Source of the DNA: Pandoraea iniqua
GTDB lineage: Bacteria > Pseudomonadota > Gammaproteobacteria > Burkholderiales > Burkholderiaceae
Assembly: GCF_902459685.1 (NCBI RefSeq)
Contig: NZ_CABPSF010000001.1
Span: 310,001 to 374,000 of the forward strand
Length of the DNA stretch: 64,000 nucleotides
Reading direction: 5' to 3'
Below are positions 26,535-34,382 of this stretch, piece after piece (the first letter of the stretch is position 1; each line of letters begins with the position of its first letter). Made by a program: the position numbers and the translations under genes. Below the pieces are notes generated by a model. That model was given only the letters and a program-made list of their open reading frames with translations. It searched no databases and was not told the origin of the DNA.

Positions 26535-27344
26535 GTGACGGTGTCGGCCGCATCACTCTCGTCAATCTCGACGCTCTCCACGCTCTCGTCCGCTCACTTC
26601 GACGGCGTAATCGCGGCGGGCATTGCGTTCGCGCGCGTGGCGCCCGTCGTCTACCTGTTGCCGATACTCAACGGCAACGTGATGTCGGGTGTGTTGCGCA
26701 CCGCCGTCGCCATGTGGATCGCGGTGGGTGTCTGGCCGTATGCCTATGGCGCGCCGCTCGATCTCACGACGCCGGTCTGGACGCTGGTGATTCGCGAAGG
26801 CAGTGTCGGGTTGCTGCTGGGCTGTGCGCTGGCGTGGCCGTTCTGGGTCTTTCATGGGCTGGGTGCGTACATCGACAACCAGCGGGGCGCCACGCTCAGC
26901 AGCGTGATCGATCCGGCCAACGGTGTGGATACCTCCGAGCTGGCCAACTTTTTTCAATGGTTCGGCGCCGTCATCTATCTGCATCTTGGCGGCATGACGC
27001 TGTTGCTGGAAGTGATGGCGAAGAGCTATCGCGTGTGCGAGCCGTTCGGTCCATGCACGCTGTCGGTCGATCGGGTCCACGCACTGCTCGATTCGATCGT
27101 GAGTCATGCCATCTCGCTGAGCGCGCCGGTCGTCGGGGCGCTGTTGCTCAGCGAGCTGATGCTGGGGCTGCTCTCGCGTTTCGCGCCGCAGGTCAATGCG
27201 TTTGCGCTGTCGTTGACGATCAAGAGCCTGATCGCGTTTGCGGTGCTGTTGATTTACTTCTCTGCGGCGTTACCCGATGCGCTCAACGGGCTGACGACGC
27301 GGCCGCACGACGTCGTGCGTTGGCTGTCGCCCGTGGGCGGCTAG
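26535..27344 (+). CDS. sctT: Type III secretion export apparatus protein SctT (SpaR/BsaY class)
   Basis: Membrane subunit of the export channel. The 269-residue product has six or more hydrophobic segments. Family stretches include FARVAPVVYLLPILNG, FWVFHGLGAYIDNQRGA and LLLSELMLGLLSRFAPQVNAFAL. It starts at a GTG two bases after the sctS stop and ends two bases before the sctU GTG. Confidence 0.94.
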   Translation: MTVSAASLSSISTLSTLSSAHFDGVIAAGIAFARVAPVVYLLPILNGNVMSGVLRTAVAMWIAVGVWPYAYGAPLDLTTPVWTLVIREGSVGLLLGCALAWPFWVFHGLGAYIDNQRGATLSSVIDPANGVDTSELANFFQWFGAVIYLHLGGMTLLLEVMAKSYRVCEPFGPCTLSVDRVHALLDSIVSHAISLSAPVVGALLLSELMLGLLSRFAPQVNAFALSLTIKSLIAFAVLLIYFSAALPDALNGLTTRPHDVVRWLSPVGG

Positions 27345-27345
27345 G

Positions 27346-28446
27346 GTGGCGTCGAAGACAGAGAAGCCGACGGCCAAACGCCTAAGAGACGCCGGCCAGA
27401 AGGGGCAATCGTTCAAGAGCAAAGAGCTGACGACGGTGACGCTGGTGTTCGTCGGGCTGCTGTTCGTACTCTCGACCGATCCGCTGGTCTGGCTGATGCA
27501 GGAATATCGTCAGGCGCTCGCCGAGGGCACGTTCGCCAACCCGCAGGCCTATGCGCTAAGTCTCTTTCAACATGGCCTGCGCATGCTGGCACCGGTATTG
27601 CTCGTGTGCGCGGCGGCGGCGGTGCTGCCCGCGATGCTGCAAACCGGCTTTGTCTGGGCCGGTCAAGCCATCAAGTTCAATCTTGGCGCGCTCAATCCGA
27701 TGCAGGGCGCGAAGAAGATATTCAGCCTGCGCACAGTGAAGGACGCACTGAAGTCGGTGCTGTATCTCATGAGCTTCGCGGGCATCGCGCTGGCGCTGTG
27801 GTTCGACGGCCGGGGCTTGCTGTTCGCTCAGGTGCACATGAGCCCGGCCGGTGTCGCTGCCGCGTGGGTAGTGCTCATCGGCAAGCTCGCGTGGATCACG
27901 TTGGCGTGTATCGCACCGATTGCCGTGCTCGACGCCATGGTCGAGTTCTGGCTGTTCATCCGCGAGCATCGGATGGAGGTGCAGGAGGTCAAGCGTGAGC
28001 ATAAGGACAGCGAAGGCAACCCGGAAATCAAGTCGCGGCGCCGCGAGTCGCATCAGGAGTTGTTGTCGGAGCCCATGCGTGCCGACATCCGCGATTCGCG
28101 ACTGATCATCGCCAATCCCACGCACATTGCCGTGGGCATCTATTTCCGGCCCGACATCATTGCGTTGCCGTTCATCTCGGTGATGGAGACCAATCAGCGC
28201 GCACTGGCCGTGCGGGCCTATGCGGCGTCGGTCGGCGTGCCCGTTTTCTGCGATGTGCGGCTCGCGCGGCAACTGTATCGCACGCATCGGCGCTACACCT
28301 TCGTCGCCCTCGACGATCTCGACGCCATCATGCGGCTGCTGCAATGGCTCGACGATGTCGAACGCGCCGGTGCGCAGGACGATGGCGTCGAGGCGGGTCC
28401 GGCCAACGACGGCGTCGACGATTCCGTGGAAGTTCACCGGGAATAA
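27346..28446 (+). CDS. sctU: Type III secretion autocleaving switch protein SctU (SpaS/BsaZ class)
   Basis: Controls the change from early to later substrates. The 366-residue product has the conserved start ASKTEKPTAKRLRDAG, four transmembrane helices in about residues 30-210, and a cytoplasmic domain with the self-cleavage motif NPTH at residues 257-260. The cleavage motif is intact. It starts at GTG right after sctT. A C-terminal acidic tail of about 25 residues follows the conserved domain. Confidence 0.95.
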   Translation: MASKTEKPTAKRLRDAGQKGQSFKSKELTTVTLVFVGLLFVLSTDPLVWLMQEYRQALAEGTFANPQAYALSLFQHGLRMLAPVLLVCAAAAVLPAMLQTGFVWAGQAIKFNLGALNPMQGAKKIFSLRTVKDALKSVLYLMSFAGIALALWFDGRGLLFAQVHMSPAGVAAAWVVLIGKLAWITLACIAPIAVLDAMVEFWLFIREHRMEVQEVKREHKDSEGNPEIKSRRRESHQELLSEPMRADIRDSRLIIANPTHIAVGIYFRPDIIALPFISVMETNQRALAVRAYAASVGVPVFCDVRLARQLYRTHRRYTFVALDDLDAIMRLLQWLDDVERAGAQDDGVEAGPANDGVDDSVEVHRE

Positions 28447-28549
28447 GCCGCTTTCTGCAAGCCGTTCAAGGGGCGGGTTGGTTTAATGAAACTCATCGGG
28501 ACGCCGCTAGGCGAGCCCCCCTTTTTGGTTCGAATGCTCGGGAGGATGA

Positions 28550-29236
28550 ATGGGACGACATGGCGACGAGACGCGGGACACACTGCATGCGGCCGCCGAA
28601 GCGGCAATCGCGAGCGTCATGCAAGTCGCCCGCGACGACGGTATCGCATTGCCCCCGGAGTTTGCGAGACGGATCGACGCGTGTGGTGAATCGCTGCCAG
28701 TCACGGCCTCATACGGCGCCATCACGCCGTCGACATTCCGCCAACGCAGCACGGTGCTGGCGTTGCGTGTGTCGGCACGCCACACCGACGCCGGACACGC
28801 GCGGACCCGCGCCGCATTTGCCGCGAGTCAGCAGGCGGCGATGGCAGCGGACTACGCCGTGGCCGAATCGCAGGTCGTGCTGGAGGTGCTCTCACCCGGT
28901 GACCCGCAATACCCCCGTGCCATGCGCAAATCGTTGAGCGCTACCGCAGCGGCGCACACGGCGTCGGCCCGGGCCGACGCCTGTTATCGCGCCGTGCGGG
29001 CGGGCAGCGTCGACGGCTGGGTTCGTTGTCTCGCATCGTTGCCGCTACCGCTGCCGGTCATGCGGAGCGGGCCGGCCGGGACGGCGGGCAGTGCCTGTCA
29101 GACGGGCAGCGCCGGTAAGACGTCCAAAGGCGCCCACTGGCGTGGCGCGGGCGCGTTGCCGAATGGATTTCTACCGACCGGCCGACTGGCCGGTCGACGA
29201 CTCACCCGGTGTCGGGTATCGGAAGGAGGAAAAGCA
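28550..29236 (+). CDS. Unknown open region continuous and in frame with the sicA-type gene
   Basis: From an ATG at 28550 with GGGAGGA at ideal spacing, 229 codons run without a stop straight into the chaperone gene at 29237, so translation would give a 426-residue fusion. Base use (GC-rich third positions) looks coding up to about 29100, then turns to low complexity (Gly/Ala/Ser/Arg). I recognise no domain. It could be a separate small protein that lost its stop, or a true N-terminal extension. In Salmonella and Burkholderia sctU is followed directly by the chaperone, so this insertion is unusual. A 103-base spacer separates it from sctU. Confidence 0.6.
29176..29195 (+). promoter_or_regulatory. 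Perfect inverted repeat just before the sicA-type chaperone
   Basis: GACCGGCC and GGCCGGTC form an 8-bp stem with a 4-base loop, 41 bases before the chaperone ATG. It may be a regulator site for the chaperone/translocator operon or an mRNA hairpin that affects reading from the upstream open region. No T-run follows. Confidence 0.5.
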
Positions 29237-29830
29237 ATGTCAAACGCGGCAAAGCAGTTGGAAACGGAAGCCGTTCGCGCCACCGGCGCAATCTGGGATG
29301 CGGTGATCGCCGGGGCAAGCCTGAAGGACATTCACGGCATTTCCAGCGAAACCATGGACGGCCTGTACGCGCATGCGTACGACTTCTACAGCAAGGGACA
29401 GTTGGCGCAGGCCGAAGCGTTCTTCCGCTTCTTGTGCATCTACGACTTCTACAACTCGGAATACATCGTCGGTCTGGCCGCCGTGTGTCAGTTGAAAGGC
29501 GAGTATCAGAAAGCGGTCGACCTGTACGCCATGGCATTTGCGGTCGGCAAGAACGACTTTCGCCCGGTGTTCTACGCCGGCCAATGCCAGTTGATGATGC
29601 AGGACCCCGTGGCGGCACGCGAATGTTTCTCGCTCGTGAGCGAGAGCAGTGCCGATGCCGATTTGTGCACGCGGGCCAAGGCGTATCTGAGTTCGCTCGA
29701 TAACCCCGCCGCGCAAGACACACAAGATACCCAAGACACACAAGACACGCCGTCCACACAGGACCCGGCACACCCGCAGCGCGGGCAGGACGCGAAGGAC
29801 AAGCGCGTAAGCGCCAAGGAGGCTGCATGA
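29237..29830 (+). CDS. sicA: Type III translocator chaperone (SicA/BicA class)
   Basis: Class II chaperone for the translocators SctE and SctB, and in SPI-1 systems the co-activator of InvF. The 197-residue product has the SycD/LcrH tetratricopeptide fold. It includes LYAHAYDFYSKGQLAQAE, FFRFLCIYDFYNSEYIVGLA and YQKAVDLYAMAFAVGKND. The ATG at 29237 has GGAAGGAGG upstream. After about residue 158 it carries an unusual 40-residue charged tail with a QDT repeat, absent from SicA. It overlaps sctE by four bases. Confidence 0.93.
   Translation: MSNAAKQLETEAVRATGAIWDAVIAGASLKDIHGISSETMDGLYAHAYDFYSKGQLAQAEAFFRFLCIYDFYNSEYIVGLAAVCQLKGEYQKAVDLYAMAFAVGKNDFRPVFYAGQCQLMMQDPVAARECFSLVSESSADADLCTRAKAYLSSLDNPAAQDTQDTQDTQDTPSTQDPAHPQRGQDAKDKRVSAKEAA
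29714..29749 (+). repeat. In-frame 9-base tandem repeat inside sicA
   Basis: Four copies of a 9-base unit close to CAAGACACA encode QDTQDTQDTQDT in the C-terminal tail of the chaperone. Confidence 0.8.
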
Positions 29831-31533
29831 ATACTTCTACGATCGACAGCAGAATGCCGGTGTTGGCGCGCGCCGGTGAGAGCGATCTCATCGACCTGAT
29901 CCCGGCCGGCAAGCCGGCGCCGCCAGCGGGTAGCGACAACGTGCTGCGCGATTTGCTGGCGGCCAGTATCGACAAGACGCCCGCACGACTGGACAAACCG
30001 GCGGTGATGTCCGATGCGCCGGCATTGCAGGCACCTCGCACGCAAGGCGAGCCGGACCTGACGGCGCTCATCGGCCGCATGATGCAGATGCTGGGCAACG
30101 GCTCGCTCGCGGAGATCGAGACGCGTCTCGCGCAGTGGCAGGCGCAGGAGTCGTCGAAACAGACCATTCGAAGCAAAGAAGGCGAGGCGTTCATGAACGC
30201 CTTGCGTGAAGCGAAGGATGCGTTGAGTGCCTACGAGTCGGCCGGTCAGGTCACCAGCGAAGCGCGTACCGCCCTCGACCGGGCGCGCGACAAGCTGGCG
30301 CAAACGCAGGCCGCACTCGATGCGGCGGCGCCCGATACCCCCGAAGCCATCGCCGCTAAGACGGCCCACGATACCGCCAAGGCGGAGTTCGACGCGGCAA
30401 CGAAGCAGTTCGACGATGCGAAATCGGCGCAGAGCAAGGCGCACGATGCCGCCATCGTCACCGCAAAGAAGAGCGACACCCTGCTGAGCGATCTGATGTC
30501 GACGCCGAATGCGGCACCGGGGGCAGACGGTGAACAGCATCTCGAACAGATCAAATCGTTGCTCGCCATGATGGCGATGTACGCGAAGCTGCTGGGGGAC
30601 GCTGCGCAGGAGGCCATCGAAGAAGACATGAAGTTCTTCGAGACCGTACGCGAAGCCCGCGAGAACGATCTGGAGAAGCGCAACGCCGACTACCGCGAAC
30701 AGGTGAAGAAGGCCGACCAGTTGAATCGCACGATGGGCTGGCTGGGCAAGATTCTGGGCGCCGTCATCACCATCGTGGGCATCGTGGGGGCCGCACTGAC
30801 CGGCGGGCTCACTACGCCGCTCGTGGTGATGGGCGGCGCCATGCTTGCCGACACGACCGTCGGTGCGCTGAGCGGCTTCTCGTTACTGAGTGAAGCGCTC
30901 AAGCCTTTGATGGCGAGCGTGATCCAGCCGTTGGCGGCGGCGATCGGCGGCGCTATTGGTGGACTGCTCGAAAAGATGGGCGTCGCCAAAGAGACCGCCG
31001 AAATCATCGGCGGCGTGATCGGCGCCGTGGTAGCGGCTATCGCCATCATCGCGGTGCTCGCCTTGACCATGGTGGTGGGCTCGGCCGTGGCCAGTAAGTT
31101 GGGCGGCACCATCGGGAATCTGATCGGCGAGACGGTGAAGAAGATTATCCCCGACCTGATTCGTGAAGCGCTCAAGACGGGCAGCAAGCTTCTGTCGTCG
31201 ATCTCCTCGCGCATGGGCGTCAACGAAGGCAGCGCTCAGGTCATCGGCAATGTGATGACGAAGGTTGCGGTTGGCGGGGAATTGGGGCTGACGGGCACGC
31301 AGGCCGGCGGGCAGGTCGCTGCGGGGGTGTTCGAGAAGAACGCGACGGATATCACCGCCGACTTGGTGTTCTCGCGCGAAGTGCTCGACAAGATCAGCGA
31401 ATGGGTGAAACAGGCAGCGCAAAGCTTTACGTCGTCGGATAACTTCGTCACCAACCTGTTGACGGCGATGTCCGATGCGGCGAAGAACCAGAACGACGCG
31501 GGACGCTTCATTCTCAACAACGTACGTGCCTGA
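29827..31533 (+). CDS. sctE: Type III translocator SctE (SipB/IpaB/BipB class)
   Basis: Large hydrophobic translocator that inserts in the host membrane. The 568-residue product has a charged coiled-coil region (about 100-290). Two hydrophobic segments at about 308-350 and 392-425 are separated by KPLMASVIQPLAAAIGGAIGGLLEKMG, and a C-terminal amphipathic region follows. This is the SipB/BipB layout. It overlaps the chaperone stop (ATGA), matching the usual chaperone-translocator coupling. Confidence 0.93.
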   Translation: MNTSTIDSRMPVLARAGESDLIDLIPAGKPAPPAGSDNVLRDLLAASIDKTPARLDKPAVMSDAPALQAPRTQGEPDLTALIGRMMQMLGNGSLAEIETRLAQWQAQESSKQTIRSKEGEAFMNALREAKDALSAYESAGQVTSEARTALDRARDKLAQTQAALDAAAPDTPEAIAAKTAHDTAKAEFDAATKQFDDAKSAQSKAHDAAIVTAKKSDTLLSDLMSTPNAAPGADGEQHLEQIKSLLAMMAMYAKLLGDAAQEAIEEDMKFFETVREARENDLEKRNADYREQVKKADQLNRTMGWLGKILGAVITIVGIVGAALTGGLTTPLVVMGGAMLADTTVGALSGFSLLSEALKPLMASVIQPLAAAIGGAIGGLLEKMGVAKETAEIIGGVIGAVVAAIAIIAVLALTMVVGSAVASKLGGTIGNLIGETVKKIIPDLIREALKTGSKLLSSISSRMGVNEGSAQVIGNVMTKVAVGGELGLTGTQAGGQVAAGVFEKNATDITADLVFSREVLDKISEWVKQAAQSFTSSDNFVTNLLTAMSDAAKNQNDAGRFILNNVRA

Positions 31534-31548
31534 CTCCGGAGAGCCCTC

Positions 31549-32625
31549 ATGACCTTTGCCATCGACAGCCGTCCGGTCTTTGTCGCACCGAACCCGTCGC
31601 CGCTCAGTGAGCGTGCGGTGTCACCGATTGCCGGAATCCCCCGGTTATTCGACCCGGACGCTGACGCGCAGCGCCAGACCAAACTGCCCGCGCTGAACGA
31701 GCCGTCTCCGCTGGCCGATCGTCTGGCGGCGCAAGGCCTGCTTCGTCAGATCGATGCGGCGGGCAATCTGGCGGACAGCCCCGCCGGCAATCGCGAAATG
31801 CCCGACGCTCGGGGGGGCGTCATCGACGAGTCGCCCACCGCCGACGGTGGCTTCGGCGGCATCATGTCGAAGCAGGGCATGCTGCTGTTGCAGTTCTTCG
31901 CTTTTTTCCAGAAGGCGTTCGAGAACGACATCAAGCTGCGCAGTGCGTTGACCCAGATGAATGCCGAGTCGCTGAAAGCGTCGGTGGAGGCCATCAAGAA
32001 GGGGGGCCTCGCCAACATGATGGGCAACGTGTCGGGCGCCACGATATCGCTGGGCATGGCCGGCGCAGGGGCGTTCCAGCAACTGAAGACCGTGGCCACA
32101 CCCACCAGTGCGCTCAGGCCGGACGTGACGCCCGACGTGCCGCCGCTGTCGCCGTCCCCGTCTTCGTCCCCCTTGTCGCCTCCCTTGTCGCCTCCCTCGT
32201 CATCGACGACACCCCGGTTCGACACCGGTAACACGCCGGCCGTCGCGGGCGCGCAGGATTTGCCCGACGTGCCGTTGGCGCCACCCGCCCCCGAGGTGCC
32301 GGAGATGACGCCGTCCACCGTTGCCGCCGACACCACGCTCAACCCGCTCGAAGCGCAACGCACCAAAGGGCAGGCGCTGATGCAACTTGCCGGCACCACC
32401 GGCAGCATCGCGACGGGGTCCGGGCGCTACGCCGAGTCCATCGCGCAGGCCGACCAGCGTCAGAAAGACGCGGCCTCACAAGTCCACAAGGACGCCACCG
32501 GCTCGACCCAAGAGCAGGCCAATCGCGACAGCGCGATGATCGCCGACATGCTCAAGGCGATCGAAACCGCCATGCAGTCGCGTACCAGTGCGATGGGCCT
32601 CATCGCGGGGAATATTCGTGCGTGA
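31549..32625 (+). CDS. sctB: Type III translocator SctB (SipC/IpaC/BipC class)
   Basis: Small translocator partner of SctE; in SipC/IpaC the C-terminal part also acts on actin. The 358-residue product has a central conserved region GGIMSKQGMLLLQFFAFFQKAFENDIKLRSALTQ (given here in overlap with about residues 104-140) and a hydrophobic stretch at about 160-178. A long Pro/Ser-rich insert (about 190-265) and a helical C-terminal region ending GLIAGNIRA follow. CCGGAGAG lies upstream. The end resembles the C-terminus of the sipC family. Confidence 0.88.
   Translation: MTFAIDSRPVFVAPNPSPLSERAVSPIAGIPRLFDPDADAQRQTKLPALNEPSPLADRLAAQGLLRQIDAAGNLADSPAGNREMPDARGGVIDESPTADGGFGGIMSKQGMLLLQFFAFFQKAFENDIKLRSALTQMNAESLKASVEAIKKGGLANMMGNVSGATISLGMAGAGAFQQLKTVATPTSALRPDVTPDVPPLSPSPSSSPLSPPLSPPSSSTTPRFDTGNTPAVAGAQDLPDVPLAPPAPEVPEMTPSTVAADTTLNPLEAQRTKGQALMQLAGTTGSIATGSGRYAESIAQADQRQKDAASQVHKDATGSTQEQANRDSAMIADMLKAIETAMQSRTSAMGLIAGNIRA
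32170..32193 (+). repeat. In-frame 12-base tandem repeat inside sctB
   Basis: CCCTTGTCGCCT occurs twice in tandem, with related flanking sequence, within the Pro/Ser-rich insert of the translocator. Confidence 0.7.
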
Positions 32626-32652
32626 CCTACGGCCCTCGGAGAGACAAGCCAG

Positions 32653-33810
32653 ATGAGCGAAACCGTTAATGTGACCTACCGGCCTATCCCGGTGCCGCAG
32701 CGTATCGATCCCCCCGCGTTGGAGACACTGGAGACACTGGACAGGCTGGACACGCGTTCCCCCGGGGCACCATTCATCCCCGAGCCGGACACCGAACCCG
32801 ACGACTCGCTGGCTGGCGACGTGGTGCTGCTTGCCGGCGCCCTTCAGGCGGTCGGTCATCTGAGCGATCGGCTACGGGCGTTGGATCGGGAGATTCGCGT
32901 GCAATCGCCCACGCAAGCGACGCGCGACGCGGCGGCGGTGGGGGCGTACGATCTCTCGCGGCGCCTTCGCGGACTGGCGGCCATCGACGTTCCCATCACC
33001 GATCAGGTGCGCGACGACGTCGTGAAGGCGACACGCCGCGGCGTGCCCGGTCTGCGGGGCAATCCGGATCCGGAAGCGCAGGGCAATCCGAAGCTTCAGG
33101 GTGCCCCCGATGTCCGAAGCGAATCGCCGTCGCCCGAGACGGGTAATCCGCCGCCAGCGGCCGACGACACGAGCATGAGCAATGCCGAGTTGTGGCAGCA
33201 GATTGCCGAGATGATCGGCAAGATGAAGGACGACTACCTGACCGTCTATGGCGATGCTGCCGACAAATATCTCAAGTTCAACGACGCGATAAGCAAGATC
33301 GTCGCGAAGCTGTCGACGTGGATCAAGGCGGACGACAAGGGCGAGAAGGTCACGCTGGACGTGGCGGCGCTCAAGGCCGCACTGGAAGAGGCCAAGGCGG
33401 CGTTCGAGTTGCCCAACCCCGCTGCCGTGCTGTTTCCGCCTCAGGACAAGGATGCCACCGGGATCGAAGGGGCGAGCAAAGAGGCGGCCGAAAAGTGGCT
33501 CAAAGATCTGGGACTGCCGGAGCGAAGCCTCAAGGAGCAGCCGGCAGGCAGCGGCAAGTATGTGGTGGTCATCGACACGGCGCCACTCGACCGGATGATC
33601 GAAAACGTGCCCGCCAGCGGCGTGATGAATCCCTTCGAGCTCGATATCTGGCGTTCCGGCTTCACCTCGCAGGAGAACCTGATCAAGACATCGATGCAGT
33701 CCCTGATGCAGCGCTATTCGACGGCCAACTCGGTCTACGACAATCTCGTCAAGATACTGAGCGCGACGATCAACGCCACGCTCGAAGTCTGCAAGGGGTA
33801 TCTCAGGTGA
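32653..33810 (+). CDS. sctA: Type III needle tip protein SctA (SipD/IpaD/BipD class)
   Basis: Sits on the needle tip and controls translocator insertion. The 385-residue product is longer than BipD (about 310) because of a variable N-terminal part with an LETLETLD repeat. The conserved tip domain from about residue 175 includes ELWQQIAEMIGKMKDDYLTVYG, SKIVAKLSTWIKADDKGEK and a C-terminal LDIWRSGFTSQENLIKTSMQ followed by a long helix. These match BipD/IpaD. GGAGAGACA precedes the ATG. Confidence 0.93.
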   Translation: MSETVNVTYRPIPVPQRIDPPALETLETLDRLDTRSPGAPFIPEPDTEPDDSLAGDVVLLAGALQAVGHLSDRLRALDREIRVQSPTQATRDAAAVGAYDLSRRLRGLAAIDVPITDQVRDDVVKATRRGVPGLRGNPDPEAQGNPKLQGAPDVRSESPSPETGNPPPAADDTSMSNAELWQQIAEMIGKMKDDYLTVYGDAADKYLKFNDAISKIVAKLSTWIKADDKGEKVTLDVAALKAALEEAKAAFELPNPAAVLFPPQDKDATGIEGASKEAAEKWLKDLGLPERSLKEQPAGSGKYVVVIDTAPLDRMIENVPASGVMNPFELDIWRSGFTSQENLIKTSMQSLMQRYSTANSVYDNLVKILSATINATLEVCKGYLR

Positions 33811-34382
33811 GTCGCGTGAGCGGCGTTCTCTGCGATGCGGCTCGCCTGCGCGTGCCGCCCGTGCTGGCCCCTTGTGCCCGCCGAGCAGGGTTTCGCGCCG
33901 GCCCGTTACGCAATCTCCCGTCGCAGGGATATCTGTCGGTGATGTTTGCCAGTGGGGATGCCACGTCGATCGGCGTGGTCTTGATGCGGGTGATCCGCGA
34001 TGCGCTCGACCCCGCACCGCTCGACGATATTGCGCTGCGCCGCCAGTACATGGCGATGCGCGATGCCGTGCTACCGCGCGATGCGATGCACCAACGCACG
34101 ATTCTCGAACGCTTCGCGTGTGGAGAAGCGCGCCTGCTGGCCGACGTGCTGGGCGGGCTGATCACCATGCTCGCCGGGCACCCGCAGCGCGACTCCTTGC
34201 GTGCCTTCGCCTTGGCGTTATTCCTGCGGGGATCGACGGCCAGCGCCGAGATTCGCAAGAATCCGCTGGTCGCCGCCATGCTCGCCGGGCTTGGCTTGTT
34301 CGAGCGGCGCCCGGCGGGGTGTCATCTTCCTGTCGGACATCAGATCGAAAACAACGTATCCAGTCGCGGATCGTGGCGATAG
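33807..34382 (+). CDS. Unknown protein at the end of the translocator operon
   Basis: The 191-residue product starts at a GTG overlapping the tip protein stop (GTGA), so it is translationally coupled to sctA. The middle (about 45-170) is helical and hydrophobic-rich with YLSVMFASGDATSIGVVLM and LLADVLGGLITMLAGHPQR; no transmembrane segment is certain. I recognise no family. In Salmonella and Burkholderia the comparable place holds effectors and chaperones (sipA, iacP). The last 43 bases overlap the convergent HilA-type gene. Confidence 0.7.
   Translation: MSRVSGVLCDAARLRVPPVLAPCARRAGFRAGPLRNLPSQGYLSVMFASGDATSIGVVLMRVIRDALDPAPLDDIALRRQYMAMRDAVLPRDAMHQRTILERFACGEARLLADVLGGLITMLAGHPQRDSLRAFALALFLRGSTASAEIRKNPLVAAMLAGLGLFERRPAGCHLPVGHQIENNVSSRGSWR

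Noticed and set aside
28502-28526. Possible terminator between sctU and the open region (GGCG hairpin followed by TTTTT)
   Set aside because: The stem is only four base pairs (CGCC/GGCG) with cytosines between stem and T-run; too weak to call.
28344-28937. Alternative frame over the sctU end and the following open region
   Set aside because: Arg/Cys/Ser-rich translation with rare codons; the frame starting at 28550 has the ribosome binding site and better codon use.
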